18,208 nucleotides of DNA from JBQTIQ01 sp052387955. Its GTDB lineage: Bacteria > Actinomycetota > Acidimicrobiia > Acidimicrobiales > JACDCH01. The position numbers and the translations under genes were made by a program. The notes under the pieces are model-generated. The model saw only the letters and a list, made by a program, of their open reading frames with translations, was not told the DNA's origin and searched no databases. The stretch is from assembly GCA_052387955.1 (NCBI GenBank), contig JBQTIQ010000053.1, positions 1-18,208 of the forward strand, written 5' to 3'. The stretch's first letter is position 1. Each line of letters begins with the position of its first letter. This document shows positions 9,526 to 16,634 of this stretch, one piece after another.

Positions 9526-10626
9526 CTACGTGATGTCCAACATGCGCTCGAGCGCCACCCGGGCCCACCCGGCGGTCTCGGGCTCGACGGTGATGCGGTT
9601 GACCACCCGCCCCTCGACCAGGTTGTCGAGGACCCAGGCGAGGTGGGGGAGGTCGATGCGGTTCATGGTGGAGCAGGGGCAGATCAGCGGGTCCAACGAG
9701 AGGACGGTCTTGTCCGGGTTCTCGTGCGCGAGCCGGTTGACCAGGTGCACCTCGGTCCCCACCGCCAGCACCGAGCCCGCTGGTGCTGCCGCCGCCGCCC
9801 TGATCAGGTAGTCGGTGGAGCCGACCTGGTCGGCCACCAGCACCGTCTCGTGGGGGACCTCGGGGTGGACCATCACGATCCCGCCCGGGTGCTGGGCCCG
9901 GAAGGCCTCGACCTGGGCCGGGGTGAAGCGCTGGTGGATGGAGCAGTGGCCCTTCCACAGCAGGAACGTGGCGTCCTTGCAGTCGGCCTCGGTGAGCCCG
10001 CCTAGGTCGCGGCGGGGGTCCCACACCCGCATGGCCGACAGGGGGTGGCCCATGGCCACGCCGGTGTTGCGGCCGAGGTGCTGGTCGGGGAAGAAGAGGA
10101 CCTGGTCGCCGCCGGCCGGCCCCAGGGCCCACTCGAGCACGGCCCGGGCGTTGGTCGACGTGCACACCGCCCCGCCGTGGCGGCCGACGAACGCCTTGAG
10201 CGCCGCAGCCGAGTTCATGTACGTGATGGGGATGAGGCGTTCGACGTCGACGACGGCGGCGAGCGATTCCCAGGCCTCCTCCACCTCGTCGATGTCGGCC
10301 ATGTCGGCCATGGAACAGCCGGCGTTGAGGTCGGGGAGGACCACCTGCTGGTGGTCGCCGGTGAGGACATCGGCCGACTCGGCCATGAAGTGGACGCCGC
10401 AGAACACGATGTAGTCGGCGGCGGGGCGCTGGTGGGCCAGCACCGAGAGCCGGTAGGAGTCGCCCCGGGCGTCGGCCCAGCGGATCACGTCGTCACGTTG
10501 GTAGTGGTGGCCGAGGATGAACAGCCGTTCGCCGAGCGCCGCCTTGGTGGCGCCGATGCGGGCATCGAGCTGTTCGGGCGTACTACTGCGGTACCGCTCG
10601 GGTAGCGGTGCCTGGAGCCGCAACAT
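9526..10626 (-). CDS. nadA: Quinolinate synthase A
   Basis: NadA is a cytoplasmic 4Fe-4S enzyme that condenses iminoaspartate with dihydroxyacetone phosphate to quinolinate in de novo NAD synthesis. I start it at ATG 10626 (366 aa), just before MLRLQAPLPERY. The frame is open further back to GTG 10779, but those 51 residues are low-complexity and unlike the family. GAGAGGGGGGG lies about 11-20 bases upstream. Motifs: LGHHYQRDDVI, YIVFCGVHFMAESADVL, LPDLNAGCSMADM, YMNSAAALKAF, FFPDQHLGRNT, WKGHCSIHQRF, VHPEVPHE, VGSTDYLI and PLICPCSTMNRI. By position the cluster ligands should be C104, C228 and one of C316/C318. The segment between HLGRNT and WKGHC is long, as in the Bacillus-type NadA. nadB and nadC are not in the window. 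Confidence 0.96.
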   Translation of the reverse strand: MLRLQAPLPERYRSSTPEQLDARIGATKAALGERLFILGHHYQRDDVIRWADARGDSYRLSVLAHQRPAADYIVFCGVHFMAESADVLTGDHQQVVLPDLNAGCSMADMADIDEVEEAWESLAAVVDVERLIPITYMNSAAALKAFVGRHGGAVCTSTNARAVLEWALGPAGGDQVLFFPDQHLGRNTGVAMGHPLSAMRVWDPRRDLGGLTEADCKDATFLLWKGHCSIHQRFTPAQVEAFRAQHPGGIVMVHPEVPHETVLVADQVGSTDYLIRAAAAAPAGSVLAVGTEVHLVNRLAHENPDKTVLSLDPLICPCSTMNRIDLPHLAWVLDNLVEGRVVNRITVEPETAGWARVALERMLDIT

Positions 10627-10876
10627 GTTGGTCGAACCCCCCCTCTCGGGTGGCGCTCCAGTTGCGGACGGTGCGGACAGCCAGGTCGCCCAGCACGGGG
10701 ATGTCGTCCCTGGAGCAGATACGTCGCCGGAAACCTGGCCGGCGTCCTTCGAGCATACGCCGCCCTGCCCGGTCCCCACTCTGTGGGCCTGAGCGGCCTG
10801 CCCATGCGAGCGCCGCAGCGCCAGCGGACGTGCGGTCGAGCGCGGCCTGGGGGGCCGGGGAACGCAGCCAACACAG
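10627..10876. other. 250-bp gap upstream of nadA
   Basis: Purine-rich GAGAGGGGGGG (minus strand, just upstream of ATG 10626) may serve as the nadA ribosome site. On the minus strand TATGCT (10757-10752) fits a TANNNT -10 but has no visible -35. A small hairpin CCCAC-TCT-GTGGG lies at 10775-10787 and could help end the upstream minus-strand transcript. I see no NAD-regulator site or riboswitch that I can name. Confidence 0.35.
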
Positions 10877-12370
10877 TCAGCCCTGGCCCGGTACCGGGGT
10901 GCAGTCGGGGAGGCGCCGGCCGAAGCTCACCTCGCCGAAGACCGACAGGGGTTCGGTCGCCGGCGGCCCGACGAGGTTGCAGTTGATGATCACCCGTACC
11001 ACCACGGTGGGGTCGCCCGACCGGAGCTGGACGGCGGCGGTGGTGTTCCAGCCGTCGTTGAGCCCGTCGACGTAGTCGGCGTTGCCGATCGGGCCTTCGA
11101 TCTCGAGGTCGGGGTCGTCCACCAGCAAGGCCTCGATGGCGGGCAGGGCGTCGAGGGAGCGCCGGCCGGCGTCGCGGTAGCGCTCGGCCCGGGCCAGGTG
11201 CACCGGGACCAGGGCCAGGGCCAGGGCGGTCACCGCCCAGGGGGTCAGCAGTCCTCTGCACCGAGGGGCTTGGCGTTCGCCGGCCAGGACCAGGCCCGTC
11301 CACGCCAGGGCGGCCCCGACACCGCTCACGGTGGTCATGCGGTCGGCAAGGCCGTAGAAGTTGGACCACACCCGGAACAGGGGGAGCACCCCGAGGACCA
11401 GTACCACCAGCCCGCCGGCGACGAGACGCTCGGGGGTCTCGAAGCGGCGCCGGCGGACGGCGACGGCGAGCAGGGCCAGGCCGCCGCCGAAACCGAGCCC
11501 CGCCACCAACTGGCCGGCGGTGCTGAACGGGGGGAGACCGAGGTTGAAGTTGCCGACGATTGCCACCCCGGGATCGACCTGCCGGCGGGCCAGCGCGGTC
11601 GGGTACACGGTGTCGAGCCCGAGGGACCACGCCACCGGGACGGCCACCAGGCCGACGCCGCCGACGGCGTGGGCCAGCGCCCGTCGGCCCCGTGCCCCGA
11701 GCAGCCAGGGCAGGGTGACGACGGCGACGGCGGCGGCCGCGGTCACCTCGTAGAAGGCGACGCTGCCGGCGACGAGGACGAAGCCGGCGAGCGGCAGCCG
11801 GGGCCGGCCCGGGGACCGGGAGGAGCGCACGACGAGGGTGGCGCCGGCGCAGAGGGCGGCCAGCGCCACCAGGGCCTGGGCGGTGGAGGACCAGTAGGCC
11901 AGGCTGGTGTGGGTCGGCACCACCACCCACGTGGTCGCCGCCGCCAGCGCCACACGGGCGGGGAGGAGCTGGCGCAGCAGCCCGAGCAGCGCCAGCGCGG
12001 CGGCCGCGTACAACACTGACTGGACGGCATAGAGGGCCAGGGGATGGGGCCCGACGAGGCCGAAGGTGAGGGCGTAGAGCAGGTAGGCGCCGGGCCGGCC
12101 GGCCTGGCGGAACCCCCCGGCATGGAACCAGCCGTCGAAGCGGGCGTTGCGCAGCCACACCCAGTCGTCGGCCAGCAGGTTCGGTCCCATCGCGGCGTAG
12201 GGGACCTGGGCCAGGACCACCATGATTGCGACGAAGAGGTACGGGTGGCGCACGACCGTGCCGACCAGCCGTCGGGCCGGATGCACCGGTGCCCCTCGGG
12301 GGCTTGTCGAGGCGCCGCCCGACACCGTGTTCGATGCCGTCAGCACAACCTCTCCGTCGGCTGCGGTCAT
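10877..12370 (-). CDS. Polytopic GT-C-like membrane glycosyltransferase (putative)
   Basis: The predicted protein has 497 aa, with a hydrophilic N-terminus of about 40 residues, about ten hydrophobic segments, and a C-terminal extracytoplasmic domain (about 400-497). The first helix (about 42-62) is followed at once by NLLADDWVWLRNARFDGWFH, with an acidic pair (D68/D69) in the first outer loop. This is the signature position of GT-C enzymes that use polyprenyl-phosphate sugars outside the membrane. Later segments such as RPGAYLLYALTFGLVGPHPL and HTSLAYWSSTAQALVALAALCAGA also look like this group. Two Cys (in IINCNL and LPDCTPVP) in the tail could form a disulphide. ATG 12370 has GAGGGG about 13-18 bases upstream. 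It is divergent from the GT87 pair, suggesting a shared role in surface glycosylation. A polymerase or an uncharacterised membrane protein is possible. Confidence 0.65.
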   Translation of the reverse strand: MTAADGEVVLTASNTVSGGASTSPRGAPVHPARRLVGTVVRHPYLFVAIMVVLAQVPYAAMGPNLLADDWVWLRNARFDGWFHAGGFRQAGRPGAYLLYALTFGLVGPHPLALYAVQSVLYAAAALALLGLLRQLLPARVALAAATTWVVVPTHTSLAYWSSTAQALVALAALCAGATLVVRSSRSPGRPRLPLAGFVLVAGSVAFYEVTAAAAVAVVTLPWLLGARGRRALAHAVGGVGLVAVPVAWSLGLDTVYPTALARRQVDPGVAIVGNFNLGLPPFSTAGQLVAGLGFGGGLALLAVAVRRRRFETPERLVAGGLVVLVLGVLPLFRVWSNFYGLADRMTTVSGVGAALAWTGLVLAGERQAPRCRGLLTPWAVTALALALVPVHLARAERYRDAGRRSLDALPAIEALLVDDPDLEIEGPIGNADYVDGLNDGWNTTAAVQLRSGDPTVVVRVIINCNLVGPPATEPLSVFGEVSFGRRLPDCTPVPGQG

Positions 12371-12526
12371 GGCGCGATCAAGTCCCCTCGTCGTACCCCA
12401 GCCCTCCTGGGCCGGCGGTGTGCCCGACCGGTCGCCTCAACGTTGCATGCTGGTCGGCCGATCGTTGCCTGTCACGCCCGACGAGGGTGCCCGGGACGTC
12501 CGTCGGCCGGCGGGAGGTGAGGCGAG
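12371..12526. other. Divergent intergenic region between GT-C-like genes
   Basis: This 156-bp region must hold promoters for both flanking membrane protein genes. A strong SD GGAGGTGA (12513-12520) stands 6 bases before GTG 12527 and fixes that start. I found no good -10/-35 pair and no long inverted repeat. Confidence 0.5.
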
Positions 12527-13762
12527 GTGCTCGCAGCGCAGGTGAACGACGGGACCGGGGCAGGGGCTGCTGTCCGCGGTCGCCGCCCCGACCTGGCCCT
12601 CATGCGGTTCGCCTTCGCCGCGCTGATGCTGTTCTGGCTGTCCTACCCGTTGTTCGTCGCCGACCGGGTACCCCAGGACGCCGTTCCGCTCGTCGCTGCC
12701 GGCGCGCTGGTGAGGAACGACCCGGCGGCGATCTATATCGGTCCCGGCGGCGGCCTGTTCAGGGTGAAGCCCCCGTTCTTCGCCGAGAGCTGTCGGTACT
12801 ACGACGGGCCCGAGGAATGCGAGCGCTACGTGGTGGCCTTCGTCTCGCCGCCGCCCGCCATCGCCGTGGCCGAGCCGCTGAGCGCTCTCGGCGCCGACGC
12901 GTTCGGGTGGCTGCGGGGGCTGGGGGCGGCCTCGCTGGTCGGCGCCATGGTGCTGCTGTGGCGGCGCCTGGTGAGTGTGTCCTCCCGCGCCGCCGGGCCG
13001 ATGGCGTTGGCCGCACTCCTCCTCACCCCGCTCATGACGACGCCCATCGGGCTGGGGCAGACGTCCCCGCTGCTGTTCCTGGCCGCCTCCGTGCCGGTGA
13101 CGGTAGCAGTGGCCGACAAGCGGATGACGGCCCTGTTCTCGGCGATGATGGGCCTGGCCATCGCCTTCAAGGCGTTCCCGGCAGCGTTGCTGGCCGTGCC
13201 CGTCCTGCACCGACGCTGGCGGGCCGTGATTGGGCCGGCGGCCGTGGTCGCGGGCCTGGCGACGGCCTCGCTGGTGCTGGCGCCGGCCCGCCTGTGGAGC
13301 GACTTCATCGAGAGCAGCGGACCACTCTCCCAGGAGGCGCTGGGCAACCCCTACAGCAGTTCGATCGAGTCGGCGCTGGGCCAGCTCGACATCCGCTCGG
13401 GGGCGTTCGCCTGGGCCCTGCGGCTGGCGCTGCTGGTCCCGTTGGCGGTCCTGTTGCGGCGCCTGAAGGATGTCGACCTGCGGTGGGCGTGCGGTTGGGC
13501 GGCGCTGCTGGTCGTCTTCCCCCAGGTATGGGGGCACTATTCGTTCGTCCTCGTCAGCGCGGTGGTTGCTGTACTGGTGGCCCGCGCCGACCGTGACCGT
13601 TTCCTGTGGGCCCTGCCCGCGGTAGCCGCGCTCACCGTCCCGATCGGCGTGGTCGGGGGGACCGGGAACGGGTCACCGGTACTGCAGTTGACGTGCAACG
13701 CCGTCGCCCTGTCGGTGGCCCTGTTCGTCGCCCGGCGACCGGCACCGGCGCCGGTGATGTGA
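12527..13762 (+). CDS. GT87-like (DUF2029) membrane mannosyltransferase-type protein, copy 1
   Basis: This 411-aa polytopic protein has about ten helices and resembles the GT87 family, which includes the mycobacterial polyprenol-phosphate-mannose-dependent enzyme PimE. Features: a first helix at about 23-45; an outer loop with D51 in a VPQDAVPLVAAGAL context, a candidate for the catalytic Asp; a Cys pair C89/C98 in the loop before VSPPPAIAV; MVLLWRRL (141-148); LTPLM; GLGQTSPLL (about 175-183); AIAFKAFPAAL (211-221); and VWGHYSFV near residue 330. A strong SD precedes GTG 12527. It overlaps its downstream paralogue by 4 bases (GTGA, 13759-13762). The donor is presumably a polyprenyl-phosphate sugar and the acceptor is unknown. 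Family call is good, activity is inference. Confidence 0.8.
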   Translation: MLAAQVNDGTGAGAAVRGRRPDLALMRFAFAALMLFWLSYPLFVADRVPQDAVPLVAAGALVRNDPAAIYIGPGGGLFRVKPPFFAESCRYYDGPEECERYVVAFVSPPPAIAVAEPLSALGADAFGWLRGLGAASLVGAMVLLWRRLVSVSSRAAGPMALAALLLTPLMTTPIGLGQTSPLLFLAASVPVTVAVADKRMTALFSAMMGLAIAFKAFPAALLAVPVLHRRWRAVIGPAAVVAGLATASLVLAPARLWSDFIESSGPLSQEALGNPYSSSIESALGQLDIRSGAFAWALRLALLVPLAVLLRRLKDVDLRWACGWAALLVVFPQVWGHYSFVLVSAVVAVLVARADRDRFLWALPAVAALTVPIGVVGGTGNGSPVLQLTCNAVALSVALFVARRPAPAPVM

Positions 13763-15018
13763 CGGGCCGGTCATCCTCGGTGCCGGTCGACATGCCGGTC
13801 GACCGGCACCGGTTGGCCAAGCGCGTGTTCGCCTTCACCATGTGCGTGTGGGCGGTGTTCCCGGCGGTGCTGGGCACGACGGAGGCCCCTGACGCCGCCG
13901 CCTTCTCGGCCGCCGGCCGGCTTACGGCGAGCGGGCAGGCCGGGGACGTGTACGTCGACCGGCACGGGGACTTCGCCCCCGCCTTCGCCGGGACGGTCTG
14001 CCGCGACGGGTGCCGCATCTTGACCCCCTACGTCTCGCCGCCGCTGGTGTTGCCGGTCCTCGCCGTAGCCGGCGGCCCGTCGCTCGACGCCGCTGCGATC
14101 GGTTTCCGGGCCGGGGGCACCCTCTGCCTGGTTGCCGCCATGGTGTTGCTGTGGCGACGGCTGGCGCCGTCGTCGCCGGCCCGTGCCCTGGCGCTGGCGG
14201 TGGCCGCCGTGGCGTTGACCCCACTGGCGTACCAGACGATCGCCTTCGGGCAGACGACGCCGGCGGTGATGCTGGGGGGCGCGGTGTCGTTGTCCAACGC
14301 CAGGCGCGCCTGGGTAGGGGCCGGGCTGGGCGCGCTGGTAGGCCTACTGACCGCAGTCAAGGTCTTCCCGCTCACCCAGCTGGTGGTGGCTTGGCGCCGG
14401 CAGCGCCGCCCTGTCGCCGCCGGCGGGCTGGCCACGCTGGCCACGCTCACCGCGGTGGCGACGGTCCAGCTGCCCAGCTCGATCGTCGGGGCGTTCGTGG
14501 ACGGTAGCGCCGGCGCCAACCACCTGTTCGCCAACACCAGCGCCAGCAGCGCGCTGGTCGGCGTCTCGGACCGGGTGCTGGGGGGACAATGGCCGGCGTG
14601 GGTCTTTCGGGCCGCGGTGCTGGTGTCGCTCGTGGTGGCCCGCAAACGCCTCCGGGGCCTTCCCGACGACGTCATCTGGGCCGTAGCGCCGTTCGTCGCA
14701 TTGGCGTTCTTCCCGGTGCTGTGGGCCCACTACCTGCTTGTGGCCTTCCTGGCGTTGGCGGTGTGCGTCGAGCACCGCCTGCTGCACTGGCGGTGGCTGG
14801 TGGGGGCGGCCCTGGCCACGGTGCCCGCCGCAGCCCTGGTTTTCCCGGCCAGTACCGAGCGCCAGCGGGCCGCCGGCGCGTCGCTCACCGTCCTCGCTCT
14901 GTTGGCGTGCGGGGTCGCGGTGGCAGTGGCGGTGGCCCGTGCCCCCAATGCGGGTCGACCATCCGGCCGACAGGTTGGGGCGGCGTGCCCTTCACCGCCG
15001 CCAGCGCCGCGGCGGTGA
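13759..15018 (+). CDS. GT87-like (DUF2029) membrane mannosyltransferase-type protein, copy 2
   Basis: This 419-aa polytopic protein is plainly paralogous to the gene before it. It shares the outer-loop APDAAAFSAAGRL (candidate D45), YVSPPLVLPVL, the identical AMVLLWRRL (127-135), LTPLAYQT, FGQTTPAV (163-170), AVKVFPLTQL (199-208) and LWAHYLLV. The loop before VSPP again has two Cys (C81/C85), more closely spaced than in copy 1. I chose GTG 13759, which overlaps the stop of copy 1; the longer open frame upstream lies inside copy 1 and is not conserved. The last codons and the stop TGA (15016-15018) lie inside a perfect 13-bp inverted repeat. The C-terminal tail is Pro/Arg-rich. Coupled translation suggests the two paralogues are made together. 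Confidence 0.8.
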   Translation: MTGRSSSVPVDMPVDRHRLAKRVFAFTMCVWAVFPAVLGTTEAPDAAAFSAAGRLTASGQAGDVYVDRHGDFAPAFAGTVCRDGCRILTPYVSPPLVLPVLAVAGGPSLDAAAIGFRAGGTLCLVAAMVLLWRRLAPSSPARALALAVAAVALTPLAYQTIAFGQTTPAVMLGGAVSLSNARRAWVGAGLGALVGLLTAVKVFPLTQLVVAWRRQRRPVAAGGLATLATLTAVATVQLPSSIVGAFVDGSAGANHLFANTSASSALVGVSDRVLGGQWPAWVFRAAVLVSLVVARKRLRGLPDDVIWAVAPFVALAFFPVLWAHYLLVAFLALAVCVEHRLLHWRWLVGAALATVPAAALVFPASTERQRAAGASLTVLALLACGVAVAVAVARAPNAGRPSGRQVGAACPSPPPAPRR

Positions 15019-15021
15019 AGG
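14989..15021. terminator. Perfect 13-bp hairpin at convergent gene ends
   Basis: The arms CCTTCACCGCCGC (14989-15001) and GCGGCGGTGAAGG (15009-15021) are exact reverse complements around the 7-nt loop CAGCGCC. The right arm contains the TGA stop of GT87 copy 2. On the other strand the hairpin lies 26 bases past the monooxygenase stop. Its position fits a bidirectional terminator; there is no T-run on either side. Confidence 0.65.
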
Positions 15022-15046
15022 ACTACGTCAGGATCGGCTACCCGGC

Positions 15047-16528
15047 CTAGGCGCTGGCGCCGGTGGTGAGCCAGGGGTGCTTGCCGCGGTGCATGTCTTT
15101 GCCCTGCTCGGCGACGGACTCGAAGCCCATCCAGGTGAGGACGGCGTTGATGTCGGTGGGGGCGTCGCCTTCGAAGATGCGGTCGATGACGTTGCGGTGG
15201 CCCTTGAACAGGTCCTGCTGGGTCTGGAAGATCCACCGGCAGGGCTCGGAGCAGAAGAAGTAGTTCCGCTCGCCGACCCGCAGGGTGCAAGACGTGTTGT
15301 GGTGGGGGCCGATCCCGACGCCGGGGAGCTGGCACAGGTTGCACAGCGACGGCAGCGAGTAGGGAAGGGTGGCGAACTCGCCCTTCTGCTCCCAGTTCTT
15401 CTCGATGTTGTCCCACAGCGGGCCGTAGCACTTGGCCCACGTGGTCGGGTACTTCTCGACGAGCCACTCACGCTCATCGGGGTTGGGCATGCACTCGTCG
15501 AACCACAGGGTCTGACGGTAGGTGTACAGACCCATCTGGAAGAGGTGCGACATATGGTCGAGTTCCTCGACGAAGACGTCCCAGAACCACGGCTTGTCGA
15601 GACCGAACTCCTCGAGGTTCTTGATGAACTGGTCGATGATCCACTCCTCCATGAACTCCTTGAAGGAATGGCGACGGGCCTCCAGCGGCGTCAGGTAGTC
15701 CATCGACGTGCCGGTCAAGACCACGAAGATCCGCCACGACCGCCACCACATCTTGTCCAACAGGTACTGGACGTACTCCCGGCCGCCGTTGTCGATGAGG
15801 GTGCGCAGCACGGGGTGGCCCTGCTGGGCGTGGCGGGACTCGTCGGTCTGGATCGACGCCAACGCCTTTTCGAACACATGGTCCTCAGCCCCGTCAGCCA
15901 TCGCCGCCATGGCGATGAACTGCAGGTTCGTGAACCCGGTCTCGAACACGAACGTCAACTGGACCGCGGTGTCGATCGCGTTGGCCGCGGTGAACATGTC
16001 GTCGAACAGGTGGCGCGCGGCGATCATGCCCCACTCGTTGGTGTGGTAGCCCTTGTGCGCCCAGTCGAACTGCGCGTCGAGCTTCAACAAGTCGTGGCTG
16101 AGCAGCAACGGGATCTGGGTGTGGCGCATCTCGTCGAGCGAGCCGAGGCCGGCCATCGTGCGCCAGGCACCGTCACGGCCGAAGCGCTGCATGCGCAGCT
16201 CAGCGATCATCGCCGCGTACTCGCCCAAAGCGATGGCGCCGTTGTGGAACTTGGCCAGCGACACCCACGCCGGGTCGAGCTTGGCGAGGTGCTTGGCCTT
16301 GCCCAGCGTGTCCCGCACGGCCAGGATTGCCTCGTCCTTCTGCATCTGGTTCTCGACGTACTCGCGGTAGGTGTTGCGGTAGACCTCGTTCCAGTCCTTC
16401 CACGCCTCATGAGGCAGCCACGGGGTGCCGCTCATCGTCGCCGGGTACACGTCCTCTTCGGACACGTAGCGGAAGTTCCAGTCAACTTTGCGGGCAACAT
16501 CGAGCCAATCGTCGCGACGAAGTGGCAT
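15047..16528 (-). CDS. Soluble di-iron monooxygenase hydroxylase large (alpha) subunit, TmoA-like
   Basis: The 493-aa protein aligns by eye along its whole length with the alpha subunit of toluene-4-monooxygenase (TmoA). These enzymes insert one oxygen atom from O2 into an aromatic or alkene substrate at a carboxylate-bridged di-iron centre, normally with beta and gamma subunits, an effector protein, a ferredoxin and a reductase. All six iron ligands are present: E103, E133, H136, E196, E230 and H233, each one less than in TmoA numbering, as are T200 and Q227. The C-terminal YHS-like region carries C396, C399, C414, C426 and C430 (CNLC ... CSEPC), which TmoA lacks. I start at ATG 16528 because AGGAGG lies 8 bases upstream; ATG 16546 would overlap that site. 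No partner subunit is in the window. A TetR gene is just upstream. The substrate is unknown. Confidence 0.93.
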   Translation of the reverse strand: MPLRRDDWLDVARKVDWNFRYVSEEDVYPATMSGTPWLPHEAWKDWNEVYRNTYREYVENQMQKDEAILAVRDTLGKAKHLAKLDPAWVSLAKFHNGAIALGEYAAMIAELRMQRFGRDGAWRTMAGLGSLDEMRHTQIPLLLSHDLLKLDAQFDWAHKGYHTNEWGMIAARHLFDDMFTAANAIDTAVQLTFVFETGFTNLQFIAMAAMADGAEDHVFEKALASIQTDESRHAQQGHPVLRTLIDNGGREYVQYLLDKMWWRSWRIFVVLTGTSMDYLTPLEARRHSFKEFMEEWIIDQFIKNLEEFGLDKPWFWDVFVEELDHMSHLFQMGLYTYRQTLWFDECMPNPDEREWLVEKYPTTWAKCYGPLWDNIEKNWEQKGEFATLPYSLPSLCNLCQLPGVGIGPHHNTSCTLRVGERNYFFCSEPCRWIFQTQQDLFKGHRNVIDRIFEGDAPTDINAVLTWMGFESVAEQGKDMHRGKHPWLTTGASA

Positions 16529-16536
16529 TAGGACAG

Positions 16537-16542
16537 CCTCCT
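16537..16542 (-). promoter_or_regulatory. Ribosome binding site that decides the monooxygenase start
   Basis: Minus-strand AGGAGG (16542-16537) is followed by 8 bases and ATG 16528. The other in-frame ATG (16546) lies just 5' of this site and has no SD of its own. Starting at 16528 also gives the constant one-residue offset from TmoA numbering. Confidence 0.8.
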
Positions 16543-16551
16543 CCATGTTCG

Positions 16552-16585
16552 GCTACAGCCGGTGAACTGTGGGCGACAAGTCACC
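16552..16585 (-). promoter_or_regulatory. Candidate promoter and TetR operator of the monooxygenase gene
   Basis: On the minus strand TTGTCG (16579-16574) and TGTAGC (16557-16552) are 16 bases apart, a possible -35/-10 pair whose start would fall near 16545 and give a leader of about 17 nt containing the SD. An imperfect dyad covers the -35: GGTGAACTGT (16561-16570) and ACAAGTCACC (16576-16585) pair at 8 of 10 positions around GGGCG. This is the usual place for a repressor site; that TetR binds it is inference. Confidence 0.35.
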
Positions 16586-16634
16586 CCCGGGGAAGGACCA
16601 TGCCACCCTGCATCCTGGGACACTCAACGGCAAG

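Noticed and set aside
10627..10779. N-terminal extension of NadA starting at GTG 10779
   Set aside because: The extra 51 residues are low-complexity and unlike NadA. The family N-terminus and the purine-rich ribosome site fit ATG 10626.
10485..12158. A 557-codon minus-strand frame over nadA's 5' end and the GT-C-like gene
   Set aside because: The product is almost only Arg, Pro, Gly and Ala and overlaps two well-supported genes in other frames.
12226..13596. A 456-codon plus-strand frame overlapping GT87 copy 1
   Set aside because: It has Arg/Pro/Gly-rich shadow composition, while the alternative frame encodes a clear membrane protein with a strong SD.
13606..13758. Upstream extension of GT87 copy 2
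   Set aside because: It overlaps the end of copy 1 and is not hydrophobic; GTG 13759 matches the 4-nt overlap pattern and the paralogue's length.
14738..16531. A 597-codon plus-strand open frame across the monooxygenase gene
   Set aside because: It is the antisense shadow of the TmoA-like gene and of GT87 copy 2; the product has no recognisable motif and is typical of open frames in GC-rich DNA.
16529..16546. Monooxygenase start at ATG 16546
   Set aside because: The AGGAGG ribosome site lies downstream of that ATG and 8 bases before ATG 16528, and the predicted transcript would begin at about 16545.
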